Positions 8,340 through 16,692 of a stretch of DNA of 49,994 nucleotides are shown here, one piece after another. The DNA is from Borreliella afzelii. Its GTDB lineage: Bacteria; Spirochaetota; Spirochaetia; Borreliales; Borreliaceae. Where the stretch lies: NCBI RefSeq assembly GCF_014202295.1, contig NZ_JACHGM010000004.1, positions 1-49,994 on the forward strand, written 5' to 3'. The notes under the pieces were generated by a model. It was not told where the DNA came from. It did not search any database and worked only from the letters and a program-made list of their open reading frames with translations. A program made the translations under genes and the position numbers. How positions within the stretch are numbered: position 1 is the first letter of the stretch; every line of letters starts with the position of its first letter.

Positions 8340-9167
8340 ATAAAATATCATATAATTGCAAGCATGTTTGTCTTTTTATTTTTAATTGCCTGTAACCCAG
8401 ATTTTAACACTAATCAAAAAGATATAAAGTCTCATTCTAGCAAAAAAAGACTAAAATCCAATAAGCAAAAATTAAAACCTAAAAAAGAAGTAACCCAAAA
8501 TCAAGAAGTAACCCAAAATCAAGAAGTAACCCAAAATCAAGAAGTAACCCAAAATCAAAGAATGAAAAAAACGCTGCTTAATGATCTAAAAAATTTAATA
8601 GAAACGGCTAGCGCAGATAGAGAAAAATATGTAAAAAAATTAGAAGAAGAACCTGCGAACCAATATGGAATATTGGCTTTCAAAGAATTGTTTTGGCCAA
8701 CATCACCAAATGAAGATATAGCTGATAATACTGAAAGATCTAAAAAATATAGAAAATACGTTTATTGCACCTTAAATGCTATCGATACCAATAAATTAAA
8801 GGAACTTTCAGAAATCATACTGTTGTCAGCCCAAACAGGCGCCCTATTTAACATCTTTAAGGAATTAGGAAATACTATTGACGACGTGATTGTTGGCCTA
8901 TATTCTAAAAAAGACGCTCTAAACAAACTAGAGATTTTAGACTTAGAGAATCTTAAAAATTCATTTGAAAAATTATTATCTACAAAAACAATCGTCTCAG
9001 AAATGTTAAGCCAACTTTTATTAGATTATCTAAATGATAAAAATCTTATAAAAAGAGATAACACTAATCTTAAATTTCACGTACATACACTCTTAAAACA
9101 AATTGTAAAAAAAAGTGAAGAAACAGAAAAGCCAAAAAGTGAAATAATTTCAATATGCGACCTTTAA
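8340..9167 (+). CDS. PFam54/P35-like lipoprotein with non-ATG start
   Basis: From ATG 8364 the product has 267 aa, but that leaves a signal peptide of only nine residues before Cys10 and no basic start. Eight codons upstream (8340) the frame reads ATA AAA TAT CAT ATA ATT GCA AGC, giving (M)KYHIIASMFVFLFLIAC. This fits the signal peptide usual in the BBI36/BBJ41-type P35 family, and is placed 9 nt after AAGGAAAG. No ATG, GTG or TTG lies between the upstream stop (8322) and 8364. The start has thus become ATA: weak initiation or silencing. EVTQNQ is repeated four times (8487-8558), followed by a helical domain. Confidence 0.65.
   Translation: MKYHIIASMFVFLFLIACNPDFNTNQKDIKSHSSKKRLKSNKQKLKPKKEVTQNQEVTQNQEVTQNQEVTQNQRMKKTLLNDLKNLIETASADREKYVKKLEEEPANQYGILAFKELFWPTSPNEDIADNTERSKKYRKYVYCTLNAIDTNKLKELSEIILLSAQTGALFNIFKELGNTIDDVIVGLYSKKDALNKLEILDLENLKNSFEKLLSTKTIVSEMLSQLLLDYLNDKNLIKRDNTNLKFHVHTLLKQIVKKSEETEKPKSEIISICDL
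8487..8558 (+). repeat. 18-bp tandem repeat inside the P35-like gene
   Basis: Four identical copies of GAAGTAACCCAAAATCAA encode (EVTQNQ)x4 in the tether between the lipid anchor and the folded domain. Eighteen bases is a multiple of three, so copy-number change would alter tether length without a frameshift. Confidence 0.9.
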
Positions 9168-9249
9168 GGTATGTATTAAAATTATAATAATGCAATAATA
9201 AAGCCTATCTTTAATAAAAAGTAAGCTTTACCTTTTAAATAAAAATTAC

Positions 9250-9297
9250 AAACTTATTTCACCTATAATTTACATAAACTTTGGGTGAAATAAGTTT
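9250..9297. terminator. 14-bp inverted repeat, probable terminator
   Basis: AAACTTATTTCACC (9250-9263) pairs perfectly with 9284-9297 around a 20-nt loop. It lies 83 nt after the P35-like gene and directly before the IS605 remnant, so it could end transcription or be an element boundary. Confidence 0.5.
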
Positions 9298-9308
9298 GCC
9301 AAATTGAT

Positions 9309-9395
9309 TTATTGGGGTTTATACTTCTTTACGATATCTATAGAAACTCCTCCAGTAAAACTAAGATAATAATCTTCATGTTAAAAATAAGATTT
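9309..9395 (-). pseudogene. tnpA: TnpA C-terminal remnant
   Basis: Minus-strand translation gives KSYF, a stop, then YYLSFTGGVSIDIVKKYKPQ and a stop. It aligns with the end of TnpA in copy B (KPYFW, CLISTGGASIDIIKKYIQNQ) and includes the catalytic tyrosine position. It is more diverged than the other copies, so it is older or from a different IS200/IS605 element. Confidence 0.75.
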
Positions 9396-9463
9396 AAATT
9401 CCTTATTAAAGAGGCACTTTTACAAACTTCCCCCTGACTAACACAATAGCTATAAAGCTGCAC

Positions 9464-9487
9464 TTAAACCTACAAATATAGGTTTAA
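9464..9487 (-). terminator. Possible terminator of the small lipoprotein gene
   Basis: A 9-bp stem TTAAACCTA / TAGGTTTAA (9464-9472, 9479-9487), about 60 nt beyond the stop of the 99 aa lipoprotein gene; no strong T run on the minus strand. Confidence 0.35.
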
Positions 9488-9548
9488 ATTAAAAGCCTTT
9501 GCAATTAATTATGAGCAAAGAATTCTTTTATTTTTTTGATAAAATTAA

Positions 9549-9848
9549 TCATTTTGATTTTGTCTTGCAAGATGAATGGGTTTTACTATAGGAATTTGAA
9601 ACATTGGTTTCTCTAGAAGAATAAGAACGCCTTATGCCATTATTTACATCTAATTTAATTTGAGAATTTTGAATTCTAGCTTCATTTTCACTTAAACATC
9701 CATAATTCAAATTATCTAGATATTTCTTTTCTAAATTAGAAATATCATCCATTTTATTTTCAGCATCATTGCTTGATAAATCACAGCCTAATACCAATAA
9801 GAAGGCTGATATTGTAGATAATAATGAAATAGCAAATTTTTTATTCAT
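9549..9848 (-). CDS. Small putative lipoprotein
   Basis: 99 aa. A clear signal peptide (MNKKFAISLLSTISAFLLVLG) ends in the lipobox LVLGC, with lipidated Cys22. The mature part is short, polar and Ser-rich with little sign of a fold; it may be a full small lipoprotein or a front fragment of a longer one. It starts at ATG 9848 after AAGGAG. It lies alone on the minus strand inside the IS605 shell. No function can be assigned; the strong lipobox supports expression as a membrane-anchored peptide. Confidence 0.6.
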   Translation of the reverse strand: MNKKFAISLLSTISAFLLVLGCDLSSNDAENKMDDISNLEKKYLDNLNYGCLSENEARIQNSQIKLDVNNGIRRSYSSRETNVSNSYSKTHSSCKTKSK

Positions 9849-10737
9849 AAATCCATTCTCCTTCGATTTTTATAATTAAAAGTTACTTTACAAAAACCAT
9901 AAAGCAATATAAATAAATATACTTTAAGAGTTGGGTATTAAAAGCCCTACTACATAGAAATTATATTTTAAATTAATCATTTTTTAAATATTCATTGGTT
10001 TTTATTTGTTAAGCTGCTGTTTGCGATTTTCAAACTATTAGATGAGTTACTATTTCTAAAACTTTGATTTAGAAATAACGGAGGTTTTTATAATTTTTAA
10101 TTAAAAATTTAATTGGGCCCCAATTTTAATTGCAAATGACATAAATGGATGAAAATTGCAAAAATCTCTTATTTCATAAACCTAAATAACAAAACTTATC
10201 AGAACAAATTGCAAAGCAAATTTATGTATTGATTCCAACACTAACTTATATTAATAGGCAAATATTAAAACGTAAAAGTAATATACTTTATTATTTCAAT
10301 GAAAATTTTAAAAAAATGGCAAATCACCCATCATCTTATTTTTAAGCAATTTTAATTATTATTACTATTATTTTAAAATAAACCATAACTTACAAAGCAA
10401 AGCACAAGAAATATACACACAAATATACTACTATAAATAAGCTTTGCACCCTTAATGGTCTCACATATAAAATTCAAAATCAAATTATAATCTAAATCTT
10501 AATTTGATAAAATGAAAAAATTTTTAAATCAATCTTATAATACCATTCTGTATATAAACTTAAGAATAAAGTTATTTTATATACTTCCTTTAAAACATAA
10601 AATGTATCATATTCTGATATATCCTGTAAACAGTGTTTTTAACTTTATCTAAATTAATTAATTTATCTACAAATTAAAGAAATTCTATTTTCCAATCCAT
10701 AATACTTTTTACAACTAGAGCTTTTTTTATTTAATGT
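9849..10737. other. Gene-free stretch with palindromes
   Basis: No convincing gene. It holds the IS605 right-end remnant (10046-10080), a perfect 18-bp palindrome (AATTTTTAATTAAAAATT, 10092-10109) and ATTGGGCCCCAAT (10112-10124) beside it. The rest is AT-rich with scattered stops in all frames. Confidence 0.4.
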
Positions 10738-10770
10738 TAAACAGGCTACAATAATATGTAGCCTGTTTAA
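10738..10770 (-). terminator. Terminator of the bbk32 homologue
   Basis: A strong hairpin with AACAGGCTACA paired to TGTAGCCTGTT around a short AT loop, about 25 nt after the stop of the bbk32 homologue. A/T-rich sequence flanks both sides. Confidence 0.75.
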
Positions 10771-10792
10771 AAAATAAACTAATTATCAAAGA

Positions 10793-11851
10793 TTAGTACC
10801 AAACACCATTCTTATCAATGACTATTTCGATTATTTTAAGAGAATCTTTCATTAATAAGATTGACCTTACTATTGCTTTATATGCCTCGTATAAATCAGA
10901 TTGTCCTTTGATCTTTAAAATTAAATTTTTTATTTCTGTTTCAATGGCATCTAATTTTCTTTTTGAATATATTTCTCTTGCATATACAAAATTTGTCGCA
11001 GTCCTTGCACTCACTTGAATATAGTTCAATAAGGTCTTAAGATCTTTTTCAAGTTCTTCTTTTGTAAACTTTTTAGCTTCTTCTCTAGCTTTGGCTTTAG
11101 CAAGGTTGTCAAGACGTGTAGAATACATTTGGGTTTGCTTTGTTGAAAGTAAGGTATAATTATCATATATCTTAACAATTGTTTTAATTGCTGAACTTAC
11201 ATTATATTTAACACCCTCTAGATAAGATTCATATCTATTACTTAATCTTGTTTCCTCATCATAATAATAATCTTCTTCTAAAGAATACTGATCATAATCT
11301 TCTTCTTCTATTTCATCAGTATATGAAATAGAATTTGAGCCTGAAATAGCTTGTAAATCACTCTTCAGTCTTAAATCAGAATCTATAGTAAAATCAATTT
11401 CATTGCTTTCAATAGTATCCTTCAATTCACCACTTTCACCACTAAGAAAACTTAAACTTCCTTGAAGCATCCTTTTATGCTCATCTTGCTGTTTTTGTAT
11501 TTCTTCTTTTCTAGTCTCAGGTCGTTCTCTTAATAATTTAGTTTTCAAAATTTCTTCTTCCGATATCACATTTTTTTGTGATAGATTACTATTATTAACA
11601 GACTCCCTCTTTACATGATGATTAAACGGGTCTTTTTTAACAGCATTACCTTCAACTTTCTTTCTAGCAACCTTATCTTTGCCTTTCTTATTAAGAGACT
11701 TTTTAACAGATTTGTCACCGGTCTCTAAAATAGAACTTTCCTCATCACACAAGCCAAGAGATTTCTCTTTTATTTCATCTCTTATGAATAAATCACAACT
11801 GATAAAACCAAAAAGTAATCCCAAAGCTAAGCATTTACTTTTAATTTTCAT
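10793..11851 (-). CDS. bbk32: BBK32 homologue: fibronectin- and C1r-binding surface lipoprotein
   Basis: 352 aa, close to the 354 aa of B31 BBK32. The signal peptide ends in GFISC (Cys19). The middle contains the acidic, disordered segment (SYTDEIEEEDYDQY) in the region that binds fibronectin and glycosaminoglycans. The C-terminal helical domain (about 204-352) is the part that binds C1r and blocks the classical complement pathway. The residues matching B31 Arg248 and Lys327 are kept (Arg246 in STRLDN, Lys325 in EAYKAIV), and the last residues IDKNGVWY are identical. Start ATG 11851 follows AAAGGAGAG. Single-gene unit with its own terminator. In B31 this gene is on lp36. Confidence 0.95.
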   Translation of the reverse strand: MKIKSKCLALGLLFGFISCDLFIRDEIKEKSLGLCDEESSILETGDKSVKKSLNKKGKDKVARKKVEGNAVKKDPFNHHVKRESVNNSNLSQKNVISEEEILKTKLLRERPETRKEEIQKQQDEHKRMLQGSLSFLSGESGELKDTIESNEIDFTIDSDLRLKSDLQAISGSNSISYTDEIEEEDYDQYSLEEDYYYDEETRLSNRYESYLEGVKYNVSSAIKTIVKIYDNYTLLSTKQTQMYSTRLDNLAKAKAREEAKKFTKEELEKDLKTLLNYIQVSARTATNFVYAREIYSKRKLDAIETEIKNLILKIKGQSDLYEAYKAIVRSILLMKDSLKIIEIVIDKNGVWY

Positions 11852-11959
11852 GCTTTCTCTCCTTTAAATTTAATATTAACTTTAAATCATTTAAGCTGGA
11901 TTCCAAAAATTAATAAACCTTTCTTATTAAAAGAGATAAAATTACACAATTTTTAAAAT

Positions 11960-12548
11960 TAACATTTATGCCACACATAGTAACAGTTCTTATAAAAAAT
12001 ACTTTACCAAGTAAAGTATCAAAATCTACAATAAAAGCATTAATTACAACAGCCAATGAACTTAATATTGGATCAAATATATTCAAAAAAGTATTATTTC
12101 GTTCTTTGGCTATACTGTTTAAAAAAAATCTTCTATTTTATTTTTATTAAATTTAGAAAGATCTTTATTGCTATTAAATGCTCTAGTATCAGCATAAATT
12201 TTAGTAACTAAATACTATCTTTACTTTAAGACCATATTTAGGTTTAGTATTATCTTTTCTATCTTTTTAATTATTTATTAAAAATTTATTACTATTTTCA
12301 TCTTGTGTTGGGGTAGTTTTGTTCATTGTCATAAATTTAACAGCTTCATTAAAGAAAGTTTTTCTTTCTCTTTTTTTGATATATTTACAAGACCACTGCC
12401 CTGCTCATTCATATTTCTTACATTTGTCTAACTGTGCTTAAAAATTATTAAAGATAGCATAATAATCTGTCTTTTGAAAAACAGAAATTGTAGAAATTAA
12501 ATGTTGAGAACAAAATGAATCTAAAATAAAATCAGCGCTTGACCACAT
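11960..12548 (-). pseudogene. Decayed gene upstream of bbk32
   Basis: On the minus strand, coding-like pieces lie in shifting frames separated by stops. A 36 aa piece from ATG 12548 comes first. Pieces containing FNEAVKFMTMNKTTPTQDE, then KIYADTRAFNSNKDLSK, and lastly SIAKERNNTFLNIFDP follow. At least three frame changes and several stops are needed to join them. The family was not recognised. Confidence 0.4.
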
Positions 12549-13043
12549 AAAAACTCAACTTACTATATTATAAATTATAAAAAATACATAATTTTATTCA
12601 AATTCTTTTTCACTTATAGAAGAAGCAAACGTATAAGGGAAAAATGATGGGATTTTTATTGGAATTAAGAAATTTATTGAACTTTAAAATAAGAATTTAA
12701 AATTTGAAATTTAGTGTAATCAAACTTTATTTAGATTAAATAATAAATTTATAAAACGAAAGCTACAAACTTTAAAATAAAAAATTTAGAAGAGGGAAGG
12801 CAATTATTTTAGAGTGAATGTGAAATTTATAATGATATTTAAACCAAGACTTATACTAATATTTTTTTATTTATACTTCTTTTATTGTTTAACTAAAAAT
12901 CATGAATAGAATATTTCTATAAGAAATGCATTTTATTAATGTAATCATTTTTTTGGCTAACATCCATGTTAATCTTTGATTTAACGGTTTGGCCAATTTT
13001 GCCTTTATTTAAAATTTTTGTAATATTGATAACAAATAATTTT
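12549..13043. other. Gene-free stretch downstream of the replication gene
   Basis: AT-rich with no supported ORF. Its right edge is the 3' end of the replication gene; no typical terminator is visible. Confidence 0.4.
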
Positions 13044-14150
13044 TTAATTAACTTTAATTTTGTTTATCTTTTTAAGACCTTTATGATCGGAAAAAAACAC
13101 ACTTATTCTGTTATCGGAATTAGGAATATTCTTTTTGTTTCTTATATAGTTACTACAATATCTTTCTTTTGAACTTTTATTTAAGAACGTTTTCTTAAAT
13201 CTTGTTTCCCAAATTTCATTAAAGTCATTTATTTTATCGGTCTTTCCGTTCATCATCCATATTTTTTTACTATATTTATTTTTAAACTCTTTTATAAAAT
13301 GATTTGAAATGTCTTCAATTTTGTATTCTTTATTATATTTTTCTATTGCTAGCTTTAAGTTTCTTAATGCATTTATGTAAGTTTTTTCATTGTTGCTTAT
13401 TTTTAATATTTTTGTTATTTGAAATTTTTCTATTTTATGAACTTTTACTAGCTTGCTTGCAATATATTCTTTATAAGGCATTTTCTTTATTTTTTTATTA
13501 TCTATTTTTATAGAATTCTTTATCTTATATGTATCCTTTATACCTTTAGGTATAACATCTGCAATTGATTCATCTGCAATTGAGCTTTTAGATTTTATAT
13601 TTTTTATATTAGTTTTGTTAATAGCATTGTCAATTTCTTTAGAGAAATTAGATACTATTTTTTTATCTTTTAAATATTCTTTGATTTCTTCATTAATTGC
13701 TTCTTGAATAATTGTAAAACGGTGTTTCCAAAGATTTTTATTTTGTATATAAAATGCAAAGCTTCCATTATCTTTGCCTAAATGTTTTAGTTTAGTTGTT
13801 ATTAATAGCACTTGATTTAAAAATGATATATCATATTCTAAAGTTCTGATTGATGTTTTTTGATTATCTTTTGCAAGACATTTATTAACTATATTATATA
13901 TTTCTATTGTAGAATATGTTCTAAGTTTGTTAGATTTATAGTATTCTTTGTTTTTAAGATCAATTGCCCAGCATACCTTAAGTATTCTTTGGTATATGGC
14001 CTTTTTTTTAGTTAAATATGATTTTAGTCTTGATTGCTTTAGTTCTATTAAATTAGAGGCTGTGTTTTTTTGGTTGTGCTTTATAAGCTCTTCTAAAGTT
14101 ATGAGATTGTTAAAATTTTTATTGACATTATTTCTTATTTTTATTATCAT
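13044..14150 (-). CDS. PF57/62-family plasmid replication/maintenance protein (BBD14-like)
   Basis: 368 aa. The family is found on nearly all Borrelia plasmids. In B31 lp17 the member BBD14 is the replication protein and is sufficient for autonomous replication. Supporting features are the Lys/Asn-rich sequence, the segment YQRILKVCWAIDLKNKEYYK typical of the family's front third, the family-typical length and the lone position. It starts at ATG 14150, with AGGATAAG upstream, and a hairpin (14163-14197) lies in the leader. The usual neighbours PF49 and PF50 are absent, as on lp17-like plasmids. It probably initiates replication at or near its own coding region. Confidence 0.75.
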   Translation of the reverse strand: MIIKIRNNVNKNFNNLITLEELIKHNQKNTASNLIELKQSRLKSYLTKKKAIYQRILKVCWAIDLKNKEYYKSNKLRTYSTIEIYNIVNKCLAKDNQKTSIRTLEYDISFLNQVLLITTKLKHLGKDNGSFAFYIQNKNLWKHRFTIIQEAINEEIKEYLKDKKIVSNFSKEIDNAINKTNIKNIKSKSSIADESIADVIPKGIKDTYKIKNSIKIDNKKIKKMPYKEYIASKLVKVHKIEKFQITKILKISNNEKTYINALRNLKLAIEKYNKEYKIEDISNHFIKEFKNKYSKKIWMMNGKTDKINDFNEIWETRFKKTFLNKSSKERYCSNYIRNKKNIPNSDNRISVFFSDHKGLKKINKIKVN

Positions 14151-14162
14151 TATCTTATCCTG

Positions 14163-14197
14163 GCTTCTGAAGTGAAATTTGTTGTAGTTTCAGAAGC
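14163..14197 (-). promoter_or_regulatory. Leader hairpin of the replication gene
   Basis: A perfect 9-bp stem (GCTTCTGAA 14163-14171, TTCAGAAGC 14189-14197) ends 12 nt before the start codon, next to the ribosome-binding site. It could control translation or be part of the origin; both are inferences. Confidence 0.5.
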
Positions 14198-14305
14198 TTT
14201 TCCAATTATTTGGTCTGCACTCTAAATTTTTATTGTATTACAAACAAAATAATTAGCTTTTGACTACATTTTATAACAATGTTTTTAAAATGTCAATATA
14301 ATGGA

Positions 14306-14632
14306 TTATAATATATGACCTATGGGTTTAGAAACAATTTGTATTTCATGTTTTGTAGATTTTCGGTTCATTATTTTTTTTGCTTGCTCAATTCTTAATT
14401 GGATTGTTTCTTTTATGCTATTTGTTATAGGTTTAGGTCTTCTGAAATCCATTAAAAAATATGTACAAAAATCTTCTAAAAGATAAGGGCGGTTGTCCAC
14501 ACGGATTGCGCATTTTAAAATTTTTGATTTTTTAGATATAGTATTTTTGCTAATTGAAAGATTATAAGAATCTTCTAATATATTTTGGAATTCTTTTAAA
14601 GAATAAAGTCTTACACCATTAATACTTAACAT
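14306..14632 (-). CDS. Hypothetical protein, possible DNA-binding
   Basis: 108 aa, upstream of the replication gene and in the same direction (155 nt gap). Basic, with no signal peptide. The front (YSLKEFQ ... ISKNTISKKSKILK) resembles the front of the 196 aa protein at 24281-24871 (YFTLKEIQ ... IKKNTIYIKLLRL); both may be helix-turn-helix domains. It starts at ATG 14632, preceded by TGAGGC. Its place beside the replication gene suggests copy control or maintenance, but this is inference. Confidence 0.55.
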   Translation of the reverse strand: MLSINGVRLYSLKEFQNILEDSYNLSISKNTISKKSKILKCAIRVDNRPYLLEDFCTYFLMDFRRPKPITNSIKETIQLRIEQAKKIMNRKSTKHEIQIVSKPIGHIL

Positions 14633-14781
14633 AAATGCCTCATTAGCTTTATTTTATTATATATTGTATGTTAGTTTCAAGGAGGTAGGTTATATGTTGA
14701 ATACTTTTAGTAGAGTTTTTATTAATAATTACTAGATTATATATCTGAGATAAATTATGTAATATATCTGATTGAAAAAAT

Positions 14782-15786
14782 TTACACCAAGGTGATATTT
14801 TTAAGAAATGGGTTTATGTTTGGGGATTGGGTTAAGTATTTTTTTTCAATTTTATCTTCTAGTAAAGTGATGTCAATTCTGATATAGCTATTTTCTTGTA
14901 TAATATTGATATCATTTAAAATAAAGTCTAAGTTATTTGAGTTTAAATTTTTAGTCAGAAAATTTGTTTTTTCTAAAAAGATTAACCTTATTTTGCCTCC
15001 TAATCCGTTCTCGTTTTCAATAAAAGATCTTAATGTTTTGAGAATTTTTTGTTTATTGTTGATAGTTTTTATTTGATTTGAATTTGTTAGAATTAGTTCT
15101 TCATAGATTTTTGTGCTTAGATTTAGTAGTATTCTATTTGTTGCTTTAATGTTTGCATTTGAATTTTCACTAGTTTTTATATCAGCTTTATTGATAATTT
15201 TGATATTTGAATAGCTTATTTTTGTCAAAAAAGGAAGTTGAATAGTTTTATTAATGCCCTTTAATAACAAATTAACTTTTTGGTTGTTTGCTTTACCTTC
15301 AAAAAGGTAAGTATTATTATTTTTTATAATAGGAATAAACGCATTTTCTACATTTTCTTTTCTATAAATAGAACCAAGTATTTTAAGTCCGATTAGGCAA
15401 ATTTTATCTTTGTTGCTAGCTTTTAAATCAATCGTATAAACTTTTACTATCATCATGTCATAAACTATTTTAAGTTTTTCTTCACTTACATAGTTAATAT
15501 AAAATTCAAGTTTCCCCTTTAGAATGTCTGTTGGTAATTTAGAAAATTCATTTGACCTTAATTTTAAATTAATAATTCCACCTTTAAATGTTTTAAGGTC
15601 GATATTCTCTTTTAAGTTTGTTTGAATAGTTTTTTCAAAATTAAGTTCAAATTTAAAAGCTATGGGGTTGATAATGAATATTTTTTTGTTTTTTACAAAG
15701 TAAGTATTAATAATTGACCTTGGGTCAGTATACACGATTTCTCCTATAGATGCACTTTGAAATTTATATAAATTGGGATTAGACAT
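14782..15786 (-). CDS. Conserved-looking hypothetical protein
   Basis: 334 aa, with no signal peptide, membrane segment or known motif. It alternates short hydrophobic stretches and Lys/Asn-rich turns, suggesting a mainly beta-strand cytoplasmic or structural protein. It is transcribed toward the replication gene and divergently from the lipoprotein at 15963; the 176-nt gap between them must hold both promoters. Full open frame and even codon use suggest selection. It may be one of the Borrelia plasmid DUF families (DUF693 was considered), but no motif was recalled well enough to say so. Confidence 0.6.
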   Translation of the reverse strand: MSNPNLYKFQSASIGEIVYTDPRSIINTYFVKNKKIFIINPIAFKFELNFEKTIQTNLKENIDLKTFKGGIINLKLRSNEFSKLPTDILKGKLEFYINYVSEEKLKIVYDMMIVKVYTIDLKASNKDKICLIGLKILGSIYRKENVENAFIPIIKNNNTYLFEGKANNQKVNLLLKGINKTIQLPFLTKISYSNIKIINKADIKTSENSNANIKATNRILLNLSTKIYEELILTNSNQIKTINNKQKILKTLRSFIENENGLGGKIRLIFLEKTNFLTKNLNSNNLDFILNDINIIQENSYIRIDITLLEDKIEKKYLTQSPNINPFLKNITLV

Positions 15787-15962
15787 AATCTAATCTTTTT
15801 AATTGGTTTTTGTTAGAACAACACCTAATAATAATAGTTTTTTAATTTTAATTCAAGCTGTAAAATTAGAATGTTTTTATTTAAATGTATTATATTATTT
15901 AATTTTCTGATTTCGAGAAATTTTTTAAAAATAAATATAAGATAAAATAAAGGGAGATTTTA

Positions 15963-16541
15963 ATGAATGCAAAATTTATTGTAAAATGTTTTATTTCGGT
16001 ATTTTTTTTAATTTCTTGTCAAACTTATCAAATAGCTTATGATAGGTTTTCTCAAGTATTAGATTCTCAATATGATATTGGGGTAAATTATTCTAGAGAT
16101 GGAATATTTAGGTCTGTAATTTCGATTAAATATGATAAGTCAAAAAATAAAAAAGAATATTTTATTTTGGTTAAAGTTGAGACTAGAAATTCTAATCAAA
16201 TAAAGATTGAAAAGATAATCACAGATACTAGGTTTGAGTCTAAAGGGGAGCTGGTTTTAGAAAATAGTAAACGCGTTGTTTATTATAACGATTTTTATGA
16301 TTCATATTTTCCTTATGATTCTACAACGGTGATTACTGAAAAAAATATTAAGGTAGAAATTTATAAATTTATTATTCCAGAAAGCGAGTTTATAAGATTT
16401 GTTGCTTTGGGTAATGATAATATAGCGGCATTTAGAATTTATGCGTTTAGGAATGATGTTATTGTGAATTTTAATAAGATTCCTTTCAAAGAATTTTTGG
16501 ATGATTTTAACTCAAAAGTTAAACAACTTGGTGGAAGTTGA
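15963..16541 (+). CDS. Putative lipoprotein
   Basis: 192 aa. The signal peptide MNAKFIVKCFISVFFLIS leads to Cys19 (lipobox FLISC). The mature domain is rich in aromatic and beta-prone residues (FRSVISIKYDKS, YYNDFYDSYFPYDSTT), unlike the helical antigens on the left side of the plasmid. It starts at ATG 15963 after AAGGGAG. It may be periplasmic-facing or surface-exposed. It converges with the 227 aa gene at 16693. Function unknown. Confidence 0.65.
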   Translation: MNAKFIVKCFISVFFLISCQTYQIAYDRFSQVLDSQYDIGVNYSRDGIFRSVISIKYDKSKNKKEYFILVKVETRNSNQIKIEKIITDTRFESKGELVLENSKRVVYYNDFYDSYFPYDSTTVITEKNIKVEIYKFIIPESEFIRFVALGNDNIAAFRIYAFRNDVIVNFNKIPFKEFLDDFNSKVKQLGGS

Positions 16542-16692
16542 TTTGAGTTTGAATAATTTTTAAGCTTAAGCTAAATGATTATTACTAGGAAGGAGATATA
16601 TTAAGAATATTTAGTATAAACAAGTTTTTTTAATATTAATTTATAATAATATTGACTTTAAAATTGTTTTTATATTATTTTTTTTATTACAA

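Larger units (their letters stand above)
9309..10080 (+). mobile_element. IS605 shell: tnpA end and right-end hairpin around a lipoprotein gene
   Basis: The left part (9309-9395, minus strand) encodes the C terminus of an IS200 TnpA; the right part (10046-10080) is a degraded copy of the IS605 right-end hairpin in the matching orientation. Between them, instead of the tnpA front and tnpB, lies the 99 aa lipoprotein gene. Either two separate fragments lie together by chance, or an element lost its core and holds a cargo gene. Confidence 0.45.

Noticed and set aside
9549-9848. Erp/OspE or Dbp family member
   Set aside because: Only the signal peptide style is shared; the 78-residue mature part shows no motif of these families.
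11968-12150. 60 aa ORF on the plus strand
   Set aside because: Lies antisense to coding-like remnants on the minus strand; no ribosome-binding site.
12966-14175. Hydrophobic ORFs on the plus strand (12966-13172, 13304-13513, 13948-14175)
   Set aside because: Antisense shadows of the replication gene or its edges; no ribosome-binding sites.
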